From JAJDYQ01 sp963662865 (GTDB lineage: Bacteria; Pseudomonadota; Gammaproteobacteria; JAJDYQ01), in assembly GCA_963662865.1 (NCBI GenBank), contig OY759969.1:2232001-2296000 (forward strand): a DNA stretch of 64,000 nt. The letters run 5' to 3'. The translations under genes and the position numbers were made by a program. Of this stretch, positions 1 through 9,008 are shown in pieces; position 1 is the stretch's first letter, and the number at the start of each line of letters is the position of its first letter. The notes beneath the pieces were generated by a model, which saw nothing but the letters and a program-made list of their open reading frames with translations, was not told the origin of the DNA and ran no database searches.

Positions 1-50
1 TTTTTGATATCGGATTGCGGGGACTGCGTTTGCTGATGTTCTTCACTCAC
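1..50 (-). CDS. rpoD: Start of RNA polymerase sigma-70 factor RpoD (partial)
   Basis: Reading leftwards from position 50 there is a GTG start, then VSEEHQQTQSPQSDIK, running off the window edge. A good Shine-Dalgarno (AAGGGA) lies about 7 bases upstream. In gammaproteobacteria rpoD normally follows dnaG in the macromolecular synthesis operon, and this frame lies directly downstream of dnaG on the same strand. The visible residues are too few and too variable to prove identity, so the call rests on position, start signals and the Gln/Ser-rich opening seen in many RpoD proteins. Confidence 0.55.
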   Translation of the reverse strand, partial: MSEEHQQTQSPQSDIK

Positions 51-90
51 TGTGTATTCCCTTGTTGCGGTCTTCTATTTTTGAAGACAG

Positions 91-130
91 ATCAAAGAAA
101 AGCCGGCAAGCGGACTAGCCTCTTGTCGGC
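91..130 (-). terminator. Hairpin with T-rich tail between dnaG and rpoD
   Basis: GCCGACAAG pairs with CTTGCCGGC (one G-T wobble) around an 11-base loop and is followed on the minus strand by TTTTCTTT. It could be an attenuator or a processing site that lowers rpoD transcription coming through from dnaG. No experimental support. Confidence 0.4.
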
Positions 131-298
131 GTGCGAAACCAATCAGTATAGCAGATGTTTTGCTGAACTTTCCGGCTTTACATGCATTTCTCACCAAAAT
201 TTCCTATTTTAAGCGGGCAATTAATGTGGCTTCACAAAGATTTTACTTCAAGATTAGATGTAAACTGCTATTTTACAAGGATAAATATGATCGCTGAA

Positions 299-2026
299 TT
301 ATTGGTGGGACACAGGTTGCCTGAGAATATTTTTTTCCTCATCTGTAAGGGAGCGCCCCTGCTTGATTTTTTCCAGAATCTGGTTCGGGTGCAAAGGATG
401 ATACTTGCCGAGTTGGCGAAAAGTATCAGTGAACTCTGCTTCCAGCCGGTGTTCTTCAAGCTCAATCGGGAATTGAGCCAGCTTAGCAAGATGCTTACCG
501 TATTTGCTGTCACGCCAATGTTCGAGGATAACGCCCAGATGAGCATCGGGCCTGTCTTGCAGAAAAGTGAGCAATTCGGCCAGTAAGTTAGCCCCGGGTA
601 CATTGTATCTGGAAAGATCATCTATATCGTGTGCCAGCCGGGCTAATTCGGGTTGCTGTAGCAATAACGTGATCAGATGGCGGGTCGTAGGGCCTGTTTT
701 CCGGATGATGGGCCTTGCGGGTTTTGTGCTCGCAGGTTTCGGGTCCGGCACGGTAATTTTAGCCAGACGTTCAATTGATAGTTCAGTGTGTTTCGCCAGC
801 TCATCAAGCATGATCTCATGAAATACCCCGCCCGGTAATTTTTGCAGCAAGGGTTGTGCCTGTTTCGCCAGCCACGAACGGCCATCAGGGGTGGATAAGT
901 CGATATCGGTCTCCAGGTGGGCAAAGAAATACTCTGAAAGCGTCTGAGCCTCGCTGGCCAACCGTTCAAATTTGACTCTCCCATGTTGCCGGATCATGCT
1001 GTCCGGGTCTTCGCCATCCGGCAAAAACAGGAATCGCATCATGCGGCCGTCACGCATAACCGACAGGGCATTTTCCAGCGCACGCCAGGCGGCATCACGA
1101 CCAGCGCGGTCACCATCAAAACAGAACACGATCTCCGGTGCGATCCTGAACAATTTCTTCAGGTGATCCGAAGTGATGGCCGTACCCATCGTGGCGACGG
1201 CGTTTCGTATTCCGCTCTGCGCCAGAGCGATGACATCCACATAGCCCTCGACGACATAAAAACTTTCGAGCTTTCTGACAGACTTGCGTGCCTCATACAG
1301 GCCGTAGAGCTCTTTGCCTTTGTGAAAGACCGGGGTTTCCGGTGAATTGAGGTATTTGGCACGGCTATCCTTTCCCAGGATGCGGCCGCCAAAACCGATA
1401 ATATGGCCACGTCGGTCCCGAATGGGAAACATGATGCGCTCACGGAAGCGGTCATACGTCTGCCCGCTATCACTTCTGATCAGCATCCCACTCCTTAGCA
1501 GGTTATCGTGCTTATCTGTGCCTAGGGCCCTGGTGAGATTGTTCCGGCCGGGCGGTGCATAACCCAGACCGTATTCAGCAGCAATCTCGCCACTAAGGTC
1601 ACGATTTTTCAGGTAATCAATGGCGATACGATTGTGTTTGAGTTGCCGGCGGTAATAGGCCGCAGCCTGTTGTAACAGATCATACAGATCCGAACTGGCC
1701 TGTCCTGCTTGAGGGCCCTGTCCGGGTTTACGAGGCACTTCCATGCCCTGTTGCGAGGCAAGTGACTCTATGGCCTCAACGAAGTCCATGCGCCCGTATT
1801 CCATCAGAAAGGTTAAAGCGGTACCGTGAGCGCCGCATCCAAAGCAATAGTAGAACTGTTTTGCGGGACTAACAGTAAAGGAAGGCGTTTTCTCATTGTG
1901 GAAAGGGCAGCAGGCGCTGTATTCGCGGCCTGCCTTTTTCAATGGGATGTGTGCATCAATCACCTCCACGACATCAACGCGACTGAGCAGATCGTCGATG
2001 AACGATTGTGGGATCAGGCCGGCCAT
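299..2026 (-). CDS. dnaG: DNA primase DnaG
   Basis: Synthesises the RNA primers for DNA replication, recruited to the fork by the DnaB helicase. The 575-residue product has the usual family length and layout: an N-terminal CHC2 zinc finger (ACCPFHNEKTPSF about residues 38-50, then CFGCG), a primase core with the TOPRIM signature VVEGYVDVIAL near residue 265, FCFDGDRAGRDA near 310, and a C-terminal helicase-binding region. It starts at ATG 2026. The expected upstream neighbour rpsU is not within the next 1.2 kb, so the rpsU-dnaG-rpoD operon is split here. Identity is secure. Confidence 0.97.
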   Translation of the reverse strand: MAGLIPQSFIDDLLSRVDVVEVIDAHIPLKKAGREYSACCPFHNEKTPSFTVSPAKQFYYCFGCGAHGTALTFLMEYGRMDFVEAIESLASQQGMEVPRKPGQGPQAGQASSDLYDLLQQAAAYYRRQLKHNRIAIDYLKNRDLSGEIAAEYGLGYAPPGRNNLTRALGTDKHDNLLRSGMLIRSDSGQTYDRFRERIMFPIRDRRGHIIGFGGRILGKDSRAKYLNSPETPVFHKGKELYGLYEARKSVRKLESFYVVEGYVDVIALAQSGIRNAVATMGTAITSDHLKKLFRIAPEIVFCFDGDRAGRDAAWRALENALSVMRDGRMMRFLFLPDGEDPDSMIRQHGRVKFERLASEAQTLSEYFFAHLETDIDLSTPDGRSWLAKQAQPLLQKLPGGVFHEIMLDELAKHTELSIERLAKITVPDPKPASTKPARPIIRKTGPTTRHLITLLLQQPELARLAHDIDDLSRYNVPGANLLAELLTFLQDRPDAHLGVILEHWRDSKYGKHLAKLAQFPIELEEHRLEAEFTDTFRQLGKYHPLHPNQILEKIKQGRSLTDEEKNILRQPVSHQ

Positions 2027-2292
2027 TAGCGAATTTTAGCAGCCAATACGGGCAAACGGGCGCAGATTGTATGGAAAACCGCAAATGCGAGGGGATGCAC
2101 GGACAGAGCGGTGGGCCAGCTTAGTTTTGCTTTGGCCCTCCGGCCGGCTTGAACCAGCAGTTGGCTCGGCCCTCGAATAGAAGCACAACGGCGCGGTTGT
2201 TATTACAGCAATAGACACCGGGAATGATGCCTCCGGCGGCCATGCCGAACGCTTCCACCACGCGCCATGCTGTGTGTCTTACTTTGACCGTC

Positions 2293-2736
2293 TCAGCGGC
2301 GCAGTGTCTTGATGTCCAGTTTCGTATCTGGCCTGCCCGATGCTAACAACAGTTGCCAGACCAGGGTCAGGTCGCGCTCGAAACCCGAAGATGCGTTGGA
2401 CGACGACAGGCCTGTATATGGGATGCCGGTGGTGCCGTCATCCAGGGCAAAGCCCCACTCGCCCTTCAGGCTTGAGCGCCTTGAGGGCAAACCAAGCTGC
2501 GATGAATCCTCCTCCAACGCGGTCCGATAACAACTGATCCAGTGATCCAGACCGCTCGAGGCCGGGGCGGTGCCATATTCCTGATGCAGACTCAGCGACG
2601 GGCCCTGCATCGAATTCGGCCGCAGGTCGTAGCGTATGCTCAACTCCAGTTCCGGAATCAGCCGGTCACTGTCCACCTGCGGCAACTGCCAGGACCACTC
2701 CAGGCCCAGGTGGAAACGCTTCGTGTTCGCCATCAC
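2293..2736 (-). pseudogene. Fragment resembling the C-terminal barrel of a surface protein
   Basis: A 147-residue frame with alternating beta-like segments (ELELSIRYDLRP, GPSLSLHQEYG, GEWGFAL, GIPYTGLSSS). Spacing and motifs recall the outer-membrane barrel region of large bacterial surface or autotransporter proteins, which carry a GYGF...TPYAGLSLS-type stretch near the C-terminus. There is no signal peptide, no passenger domain, and no terminal aromatic residue. I infer a decayed 3' remnant. It could instead be a chance open frame, since the GC-rich context favours long spurious frames. Confidence 0.35.
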
Positions 2737-3092
2737 GTCCGATACTCCGTCGATATCGTCCGACTCAACTTAGGGTAGAGGCGAACCGGTGGGATGCCGA
2801 GCGCATCCTGTATTGACGGCGAGGCTTATCATAAATATCCCGTTTTCTGAGAGGAGGGGATTAAATTGTCTATGGTGCTTGTGGCGTGTTTTAGGGACAT
2901 TCTAACCGTGTTTATTTCCTCTGTTTTGACGGTGTTCAACTGACCTTGCGGGCCGTTCAATCTCCAACTTGCTTCAGCATCCGGGGTTCTCTGTTCAGGT
3001 CCGGTTGTTGGGCTGGTTCCGGGTCCACGCCCGGATTCATACCTGCAACTTGTAGCTGCTTTAGTCCCATCCGGGACGGATTGCAGGCCCTT

Positions 3093-3126
3093 GTATGAGT
3101 TTGCCATATATCGCACTTTGGGTTGG
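3093..3126 (-). repeat. Short relic matching transposase 3' ends elsewhere in the window
   Basis: About 26 of 31 bases match the end of the IS481-like relic near 58.4 kb. On the minus strand both read roughly KCD-x-x-x-THT, like the KCNLWRTHT end of the relic at 40.08 kb. Nothing else of a transposase is recognisable. The surrounding stretch 2737-3285 holds no gene I can support. Confidence 0.3.
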
Positions 3127-3285
3127 TTGCGGCCCATCAATCGCAATGCACTGTGGTTATCGGCCCTTGCTTCGCCAATCTCCGCTCATGGTGCGCGGCG
3201 GTCCTTGTCTCTGTGGCCCATGGCGGCCTGTAAGCCTGTGCCGCTATTTTATCTGTCATGCCCTGACTACATCTTCTAATTAGTA

Positions 3286-3362
3286 TGGCGCGCCCGGCGG
3301 GAGTCGAACCCACGACCTTTGGCGTCGGAGACCAACGCTCTATCCGGCTGAGCTACAGGCGC
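3286..3362 (-). tRNA. tRNA-Arg (anticodon CCG)
   Basis: A 77-base cloverleaf on the minus strand. Acceptor stem GCGCCTG pairs with CGGGCGC, the anticodon loop is CTCCGAC with anticodon CCG (reads CGG, Arg), the T-loop is GTTCGACTC, and CCA is encoded. Confidence 0.95.
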
Positions 3363-3574
3363 TTTTCTCAAGGCAGTTGATTCTAACTCATTATTTCATC
3401 TTCATGCATGGGTTATCCATCATGGCCTCGAAAACCAGTTACTCCTCTTGGTCAATGCGGGCGAGCGCAGCGATCAGCATATGTCCGGGGTGCATCAATA
3501 TCGCTGATTTCCAGCGTGCTTTTCGTTATACTCCCCGCCCGGTTTGTCAACCAGGAAATAGAGGTCTAGTTATA

Positions 3575-3853
3575 ATGAGTGCTCAAGACGATTTCACCCG
3601 GGTGTTTATCTGGGTATTAGGCTTACTGGTATTTTTTACCATCGTGATCGCGCTGGTTGCCCGTTCCATCGGTTTGGACGAAAACAGCGGGCCCATGAGC
3701 GATAGAGATATCGACAAACGGACAATGCCTTATGGTAGCGTCAAGGTTGCCGATGCAAAGGCCGTGTCTGAAAGACCTATGCCGGTAAGCGCAGCTGATA
3801 AGGCTACCGCGTCGGAGGCAGCGACTGCTACAAGTCCTGTTTCGACAAACTGA
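3575..3853 (+). CDS. Small membrane-anchored protein resembling a cytochrome c5 N-terminus
   Basis: A 92-residue product starting at ATG 3575 (MSAQDDFTRVF). One transmembrane helix (about residues 10-32, WVLGLLVFFTIVIALVARSIG) is followed by a polar, Ala/Thr-rich tail. The opening resembles the membrane anchor found before the heme domain of gammaproteobacterial c5-type cytochromes, but no CXXCH heme site is present. I infer either a stand-alone anchor paralogue or an unrelated small inner-membrane protein. The longer frame starting at 3377 is not favoured because its first 66 codons lie in the tRNA-flanking spacer. Confidence 0.55.
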   Translation: MSAQDDFTRVFIWVLGLLVFFTIVIALVARSIGLDENSGPMSDRDIDKRTMPYGSVKVADAKAVSERPMPVSAADKATASEAATATSPVSTN

Positions 3854-4302
3854 TGGCGTGATTTGTTACGATCTATCAATCAGGTTTCTCTACCAGGCAA
3901 GTCCGCCTTGGGGCTGATCAAAGCTCGGCAAACAGTAATGCGATTTTTGTTTTTCTCTCGAAGGGCCTTTCGATTTTGGCGATACACCCCTGTCGCAGAG
4001 TGAATTAATCAGAGTTTCCTTTTGATCTTTATCCGAACTTATATGGGTCACGATGATATAATAACCCCTGTTTGCCCTCGGGTCGGCTGTGTGTGATGGT
4101 CACGGATAAAGTGTTTTGTTGATTTAAGCTTGAGAATTCAGCGAATCGGCTGTAAAATCCGCTCCCTCACCGTATTCGAGCCCTGGACCCGGTATTGGCG
4201 GAGATCGTGTATGACCCCGTGCGATATGAGGATGTCAGGCGGGTGTCCATGGTTGATCTCTTGCTCGTTTCCGGCGTGGCATATTTATTGGAGGACTGTA
4301 AT
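3854..4302 (+). promoter_or_regulatory. Leader region upstream of infC
   Basis: About 450 bases without a convincing gene. A perfect TATAAT at 4057-4062 is the best minus-10 candidate, but no good minus-35 lies 16-18 bases upstream. thrS, which precedes infC in many relatives, is absent. A Shine-Dalgarno GGAGG at 4290-4294 belongs to infC. Confidence 0.4.
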
Positions 4303-4818
4303 ATCGCAGCAAAAGAGAACCGCCTGAATGGGGACATTACTGTCCCGGAAGTCAGATTGATTCAGGCTGATGGGAGTCAGGTTGGTATCGTCGGTATTCG
4401 TCAGGCTCTGGAAGCCGCTGAGGAGGCCGGTCTGGATCTGGTGGAAATTGTACCCAACGCGAAGCCGCCTGTTTGCCGGGTGATGGATTTCGGCAAGTTC
4501 AAGTATGAGCGGAGCAAGAAGGCTCAGCAGGCCAGGAAAAAGCAGAAACAAACGACAGTAAAGGAGGTAAAGTTTCGACCGGGTACGGAGGAAGCGGATT
4601 ATCAGGTAAAATTAAAAAATCTGACCCGGTTTTTGTCCGATGGTGATAAAACCAAGGTCACACTACGTTTCCGCGGACGAGAGATGGCCCATCAGGAGCT
4701 GGGCGCGAAATTACTGGAGCGAATTGAGGGGGACTTGCAGGAGTACGGCAAAGTGGAACAGTACCCCAAGTTGGAAGGCCGACAAATGATTATGGTAATT
4801 GGTCCCCACAAGAGGTGA
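4303..4818 (+). CDS. infC: Translation initiation factor IF-3 (ATC start)
   Basis: Binds the 30S subunit, blocks early 50S joining and checks start-codon pairing. The chosen start is ATC at 4303, eight bases after GGAGG, giving a 171-residue protein that opens with the family's (x)AAKENRLNGDITVPEVRLI. Downstream signatures are RVMDFGKFKYE and the C-terminal KVTLRFRGREMAHQ. Rare AUU/AUC/AUA starts on infC are a known autoregulatory device, since IF-3 represses initiation from them. The same frame is open back to ATG 4195, but that extension has no family counterpart and no suitable ribosome site. First gene of infC-rpmI-rplT. Confidence 0.95.
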   Translation: MAAKENRLNGDITVPEVRLIQADGSQVGIVGIRQALEAAEEAGLDLVEIVPNAKPPVCRVMDFGKFKYERSKKAQQARKKQKQTTVKEVKFRPGTEEADYQVKLKNLTRFLSDGDKTKVTLRFRGREMAHQELGAKLLERIEGDLQEYGKVEQYPKLEGRQMIMVIGPHKR

Positions 4819-4877
4819 TTCCGGTTCGCCGGTAGTTTCATTAAATAAGAGATTTATTTTTATTCAGGAATGTCGTT

Positions 4878-5075
4878 ATGCCCAAGATCAAGACTAACAG
4901 CGGAGCTGCCAAGCGATTCAGAAGAACCGCGTCCGGCAGATTCAAGCGAAATCAGTCGCATCGTCGTCACATTCTGACGAAGAAGTCCAACAAGCGTATG
5001 CGTCACCTGCGTGAGGCCGTTTATGTTCATAAGGCGGATGAGGGTCTGATTAAACAGATGCTTCCTTACGCCTGA
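4878..5075 (+). CDS. rpmI: 50S ribosomal protein L35
   Basis: A 65-residue very basic protein, normal length for the family, beginning MPKIKTNSGAAKRFRRTASG and containing HRRHILTKKSNKRMRHLR. It is part of the large ribosomal subunit. It lies 59 bases after infC and 21 bases before rplT, the conserved operon order in which L20 represses translation of both downstream cistrons in E. coli. No oddities. Confidence 0.97.
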   Translation: MPKIKTNSGAAKRFRRTASGRFKRNQSHRRHILTKKSNKRMRHLREAVYVHKADEGLIKQMLPYA

Positions 5076-5096
5076 CGCAGCTATAGGAGAAATACC

Positions 5097-5453
5097 GTGG
5101 CAAGAGTAAAACGTGGCGTGGTTGCGCGCACAAAGCACAGGAAGGTACTGAAGAAGGCGAAAGGCTATTATGGTGCCCGCAGCCGCGTATATCGCGTTGC
5201 CAAGCAGGCGGTCATCAAGGCGGAGCAGTATGCCTATCGTGACCGCCGTCAGAAGAAACGTCAGTTTCGTTCATTGTGGATTACGCGTATTAATGCGGCA
5301 GCGCGTGAGTGCGGTTTGTCTTACAGTCGCCTTGTGGACGGTTTGCACAAAGCTGATATTGAGGTGGACCGCAAAATTCTGGCGGAGCTGGCAGTTGATG
5401 ATAAAGCCGGTTTTGCGGTATTGGCTGAGAAGGCGAAGGCAATGCTCCCGTGA
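5097..5453 (+). CDS. rplT: 50S ribosomal protein L20
   Basis: Ribosomal protein needed for early 23S rRNA assembly and known in E. coli as a translational repressor of its own operon. The frame opens to a GTG at 5097 (gtggcaagag) with GGAG about 7 bases upstream (TAGGAGAAATACC). The 118-residue product begins (M)ARVKRGVVARTKHRKVLKKA and has the family core KGYYGARSRVYRVAKQAV and YRDRRQKKRQFRSLWI. It is the last gene before a clear terminator. Confidence 0.97.
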   Translation: MARVKRGVVARTKHRKVLKKAKGYYGARSRVYRVAKQAVIKAEQYAYRDRRQKKRQFRSLWITRINAAARECGLSYSRLVDGLHKADIEVDRKILAELAVDDKAGFAVLAEKAKAMLP

Positions 5454-5455
5454 TG

Positions 5456-5485
5456 CCCTGGATACATCATTCGGATGTATCCAGG
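5456..5485 (+). terminator. Perfect 12-bp hairpin after rplT
   Basis: CCTGGATACATC and GATGTATCCAGG form a perfect stem around ATTCG, starting three bases after the rplT stop. It lacks a U-run, so it may be an RNA-stability element or assist the terminator just downstream. Confidence 0.5.
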
Positions 5486-5500
5486 CATGAGTTCATTGTA

Positions 5501-5533
5501 AAGGGGAAGGGTGTATGCCTTTCCCCTTTTTAT
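5501..5533 (+). terminator. Rho-independent terminator of infC-rpmI-rplT
   Basis: AAGGGGAAGGG pairs with CCTTTCCCCTT (one wobble) around TGTATG, followed by a T-rich run. It separates the ribosomal genes from pheS, so pheST should also have its own start or rely on read-through. Confidence 0.85.
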
Positions 5534-5579
5534 TTTCAGCCTTTAACATGTCTCCGGTTAGAAGTAGGACAGGGTTTCA

Positions 5580-6599
5580 ATGAGTGATATTGATCAATTA
5601 CTGGAAAAGGCGCTCCATGCGCTGGAGGCGTGTGATGATATGAGTGTGCTGGAAAAGCTCCGTGTCCATTACCTGGGTAAGAAAGGTGAATTTACCGGTC
5701 TCCTGAGAGCTTTGGGTTCTTTGCCTGCGGCGGAAAAACCGAAAGCGGGACAGGCCATCAATGAGGCTAAGCGAGATTTTCAGCAAAGGCTGGAGCAGCG
5801 CAGGACGGAACTGGAAAAACTGGTTATCGAGGCCCGGCTGGCGGCTGAGACCATTGACGTTACGTTGCCGGGAAGAAGGTTGCCGGGGGGTGGTCTGCAT
5901 CCGGTAACCATCACCACGCGCCGGATTGTCAGCCTGTTTGAGTGCATGGGTTTTCATGTCGAGGAAGGCCCTGAAATTGAGGACGACTTTCATAATTTTG
6001 AGGCCTTGAATATCCCGCCGCATCATCCGGCGCGGGCCATGCACGATACCTTTTATTTCGATGCGCATCATCTGTTGCGAACCCATACCTCACCGGTGCA
6101 GATAAGGGCTATGGAATCGGTCACACCACCATTGCGTATTATTGCGCCTGGCCGGGTTTTCCGTTGCGATTCTGATCTGACGCATACGCCGATGTTTCAT
6201 CAGGTTGAAGGGTTGTTTATCGATAAAAAAGTCAGTTTTGCCGATCTTAAGGGTACATTAGTCGAATTTATCCGCCATTTTTTCGAAAAAGCTGAGTTGC
6301 AACCGCGTTTTCGCCCATCATATTTCCCTTTTACTGAGCCTTCAGCCGAGGTTGATATTCAGTGCGTCATGTGTGAAGGCGGGGGGTGCAGGGTTTGTGG
6401 CCACAGCGGCTGGCTGGAGGTGCTGGGTTGCGGCATGGTGCATCCGAATGTGCTCAAGCAGGTCGATATCGACCCGGAGGAATGGCTGGGTTATGCCTTT
6501 GGTCTGGGAGTGGAAAGACTGGCTATGTTGCGCTATGGCATAAATGATCTGCGTCTTTTCTTTGAAAACGATTTGCGCTTCCTGCGTCAGTTTAATTAG
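5580..6599 (+). CDS. pheS: Phenylalanine-tRNA ligase alpha subunit
   Basis: Catalytic subunit of the cytosolic alpha2-beta2 class II synthetase that charges tRNA-Phe. The 339-residue product has an N-terminal tRNA-binding coiled coil (about residues 1-90) and the class II catalytic core with HPARAMHDTFY, LRTHTSPVQIRAM, PGRVFRCDSDLTHTPMFHQ (motif 2) and GLGVERLAMLRYG (motif 3). A Cys-rich stretch CVMCEGGGCRVCG lies near residues 263-275, as in other proteobacterial PheS. It is 13 bases from pheT, in the usual order. Confidence 0.97.
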   Translation: MSDIDQLLEKALHALEACDDMSVLEKLRVHYLGKKGEFTGLLRALGSLPAAEKPKAGQAINEAKRDFQQRLEQRRTELEKLVIEARLAAETIDVTLPGRRLPGGGLHPVTITTRRIVSLFECMGFHVEEGPEIEDDFHNFEALNIPPHHPARAMHDTFYFDAHHLLRTHTSPVQIRAMESVTPPLRIIAPGRVFRCDSDLTHTPMFHQVEGLFIDKKVSFADLKGTLVEFIRHFFEKAELQPRFRPSYFPFTEPSAEVDIQCVMCEGGGCRVCGHSGWLEVLGCGMVHPNVLKQVDIDPEEWLGYAFGLGVERLAMLRYGINDLRLFFENDLRFLRQFN

Positions 6600-6612
6600 T
6601 CGGAAGGGTACG

Positions 6613-8994
6613 ATGAAAATCAGTGAGCAGTGGCTGCGTGAATGGGTCAATCCGGACATTGATACCGCCATGCTGGTGGATCAACTTACGGCGGCTGGCC
6701 TTGAGGTTGACGGGATACAGCCTGCCGCTGGAGAGTTCAGTGGTGTGGTGGTAAGCGAAATTATGGACATTCAGCTTCACCCGGATGCGGACAAACTGAG
6801 GATCTGTCAAATAAGCGATGGCCGAGGTGAGCAGGTCCAGGTTGTTTGTGGTGCGGCCAACGTGAGGGTCGGCATGAAAGTGCCATTGGCCCGGATAAAC
6901 GCAAAACTGCCGAGTGGCATAAAAATCAGTAAGTCTAGAATCAGAGGAGTGGAGTCTTCCGGCATGTTGTGTTCCGAGCAGGAGCTGGGCATGGCAGACG
7001 GTGCCGGGGGAGTGATGGATTTGCCGTCGGCAGCACCGGTAGGTACTGCGGTGGCCGATTACCTGAGTCTGGATGACCGGATTATCAAGCTGGATTTAAC
7101 CCCGAATCGGGGTGACTGCCTGGGGATGTTGGGCGTTGCCCGCGAGGTTGCCGCAATCAATGATATAAATTTTCAGAAATTGAATGGCCCGAATATCGAA
7201 GCCTCGGTCAAAGACGCACTCCCGGTTGAGTTGAATGCGCCCGAGCATTGTCCCGTGTACGTCGGGCGAGTTGTAATCGGTATCAATCCTTCCGCAGAAA
7301 CTCCCATATGGATGCGGGAGAGGCTGAGACGTGCGGGTTTACGTGCAATTAGTCCGGTGGTTGATATTACCAACTATGTTCTGCTTGAGTCAGGACAACC
7401 TATGCATGCTTTTGATCTGCATAAGTTGAAAGGGAGCATTCGAGTTCGTATGGCGCGGCCACCCGAGAAGCTTATATTGCTGGATGGCAGGGAGGTTGAG
7501 TTGGATGATGATGTGCTGGTAATCGCGGATGAAGCGCAGGCATTGGCCATGGCCGGCGTTATGGGAGGAAAGAACTCTGCTGTTAATGAGCAGACGCGGG
7601 ACGTATTTCTTGAAGCGGCTTATTTCAATCCGCTGGTAATCGCAGGTAAGGCGCGCCGGTATGATATGTATACCGATGCATCACATCGTTTTGAGCGTGG
7701 TGTGGACCCCAGGCTTCAGGTGAGAGCCATGGAGCGGGCAACCGGCCTGTTATTGGAGATATGCGGTGGTTCGGCAGGGCCGGTAAAACAGGTGGTCAGT
7801 GATGCTCATTTGCCTGTAAGTAGAGAGATACCATTAAGAGCTGAAAACATCCCAAGATTGTTGGGAATTGATCTGTCGGCAGACCAGATTGAGTCTTATC
7901 TGGACAGGCTGCAGATAAGTTACACCGGCGGAAGCGGGAAATGGTCTGCTACTGCCTCATCGCATCGGTTTGATCTGAATATTGAGGTCGATCTCATCGA
8001 AGAAATCGCCCGTCTTTACGGTTATGACAATATCCCCCGGACATTACCCGAGGTGCCGCAAACCATGGTAACTCAGCCTGAATATCGGGTAACACTGGAC
8101 AGTCTGAAAAACGTTATGGCGGAACGAGGATGGCAGGAAGCAGTAACCTACTCGTTCGTTGATCCTCAGTTACAGGGAATATTGTCGCCGGATAGGCTGG
8201 CCGTGAATTTGAGTAATCCGCTGTCCAGTGAACTATCGCAAATGCGTACCAGCCACTGGACCGGGCTACTGGCGACATTGCGGCATAATCAGAACAGGCA
8301 GCAAAGACAGATTCGATTGTTTGAAACCGGTTTGAATTTTTTAGATTCAGATAATGGGATTAATCAGCAGACATGGTTTTCCGGTGTTGCCAGTGGGACT
8401 TATGCTGAAGAGCACTGGTCCTCAGGGCCGCGCCTGATTGATTTTTATGATGTAAAAGGAGATATTGAGGCATTATTTTTGCGCATACGAAAGCAAAATA
8501 ATCGCCTTGCCTTCAAGGCCGATAAACATGCAGCCCTGCATCCTGGGCAGACTGCAAGGATATACTGTGATGAGAGTCCGATAGGCTGGTTGGGTGTTTT
8601 GCACCCTGAGGTGGGGGAAAATCTATCCCTTGAAGGCCCCGTTGTTTTATTTGAAATACAGGGAAGCGCATTGCTTGATGCGACTCCCCGTCAGTTTGTT
8701 TCAATATCCAAGTTTCCAAGTATTCGGCGCGATCTGGCGATCATTGTGGATAAGGCAGTCGCATCTGATGAAATTCTGGGGGTAATTCAGAAAATGCAGG
8801 ATGAAAATATACAGAAATCATGGATTTTTGATGTTTATCAGGGACAGGAAATAGGGTCGGGAAGAAAAAGTGTGGCTTTGGGCTTGATTTTCTCAGATTC
8901 TTCAAGCACCCTTACAGATGAGGATGTAGAGGTAACTATCAGTAAGATTATTAGTAACTTATCTAAGAAAATTAATGCAACACTAAGAAATTGA
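6613..8994 (+). CDS. pheT: Phenylalanine-tRNA ligase beta subunit
   Basis: Partner of PheS, responsible for editing and tRNA binding. From ATG 6613 (GGAAGGG ribosome site) the product is 793 residues, matching family length. In order: an EMAP-like tRNA-binding domain (about 39-150), B1, B3/4 editing and B5 domains (DLTPNRGDCLGMLGVARE near 160; ALAMAGVMGGKNSAV near 315; YTDASHRFERGVDP near 355), the catalytic-like core, and a C-terminal anticodon-binding FDX domain (KFPSIRRDLAIIVDK). The same frame is open to 6544 but that would overlap pheS. Confidence 0.97.
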   Translation: MKISEQWLREWVNPDIDTAMLVDQLTAAGLEVDGIQPAAGEFSGVVVSEIMDIQLHPDADKLRICQISDGRGEQVQVVCGAANVRVGMKVPLARINAKLPSGIKISKSRIRGVESSGMLCSEQELGMADGAGGVMDLPSAAPVGTAVADYLSLDDRIIKLDLTPNRGDCLGMLGVAREVAAINDINFQKLNGPNIEASVKDALPVELNAPEHCPVYVGRVVIGINPSAETPIWMRERLRRAGLRAISPVVDITNYVLLESGQPMHAFDLHKLKGSIRVRMARPPEKLILLDGREVELDDDVLVIADEAQALAMAGVMGGKNSAVNEQTRDVFLEAAYFNPLVIAGKARRYDMYTDASHRFERGVDPRLQVRAMERATGLLLEICGGSAGPVKQVVSDAHLPVSREIPLRAENIPRLLGIDLSADQIESYLDRLQISYTGGSGKWSATASSHRFDLNIEVDLIEEIARLYGYDNIPRTLPEVPQTMVTQPEYRVTLDSLKNVMAERGWQEAVTYSFVDPQLQGILSPDRLAVNLSNPLSSELSQMRTSHWTGLLATLRHNQNRQQRQIRLFETGLNFLDSDNGINQQTWFSGVASGTYAEEHWSSGPRLIDFYDVKGDIEALFLRIRKQNNRLAFKADKHAALHPGQTARIYCDESPIGWLGVLHPEVGENLSLEGPVVLFEIQGSALLDATPRQFVSISKFPSIRRDLAIIVDKAVASDEILGVIQKMQDENIQKSWIFDVYQGQEIGSGRKSVALGLIFSDSSSTLTDEDVEVTISKIISNLSKKINATLRN

Positions 8995-9008
8995 TGCTCT
9001 AGGGTAAT

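Noticed and set aside
2036..2218. 60-codon minus-strand frame upstream of dnaG, considered as rpsU
   Set aside because: S21 is a very basic protein with a recognisable RRE/YYEKP-type pattern; this frame has none of it.
4195..4302. ATG extension of the infC frame
   Set aside because: Thirty-six extra codons have no counterpart in IF-3, and GGAGG sits inside the extension at the right distance from ATC 4303.
4130..4327. 65-codon plus-strand frame before infC
   Set aside because: It overlaps the infC ribosome site and start in another frame, has no ribosome site and no family features.
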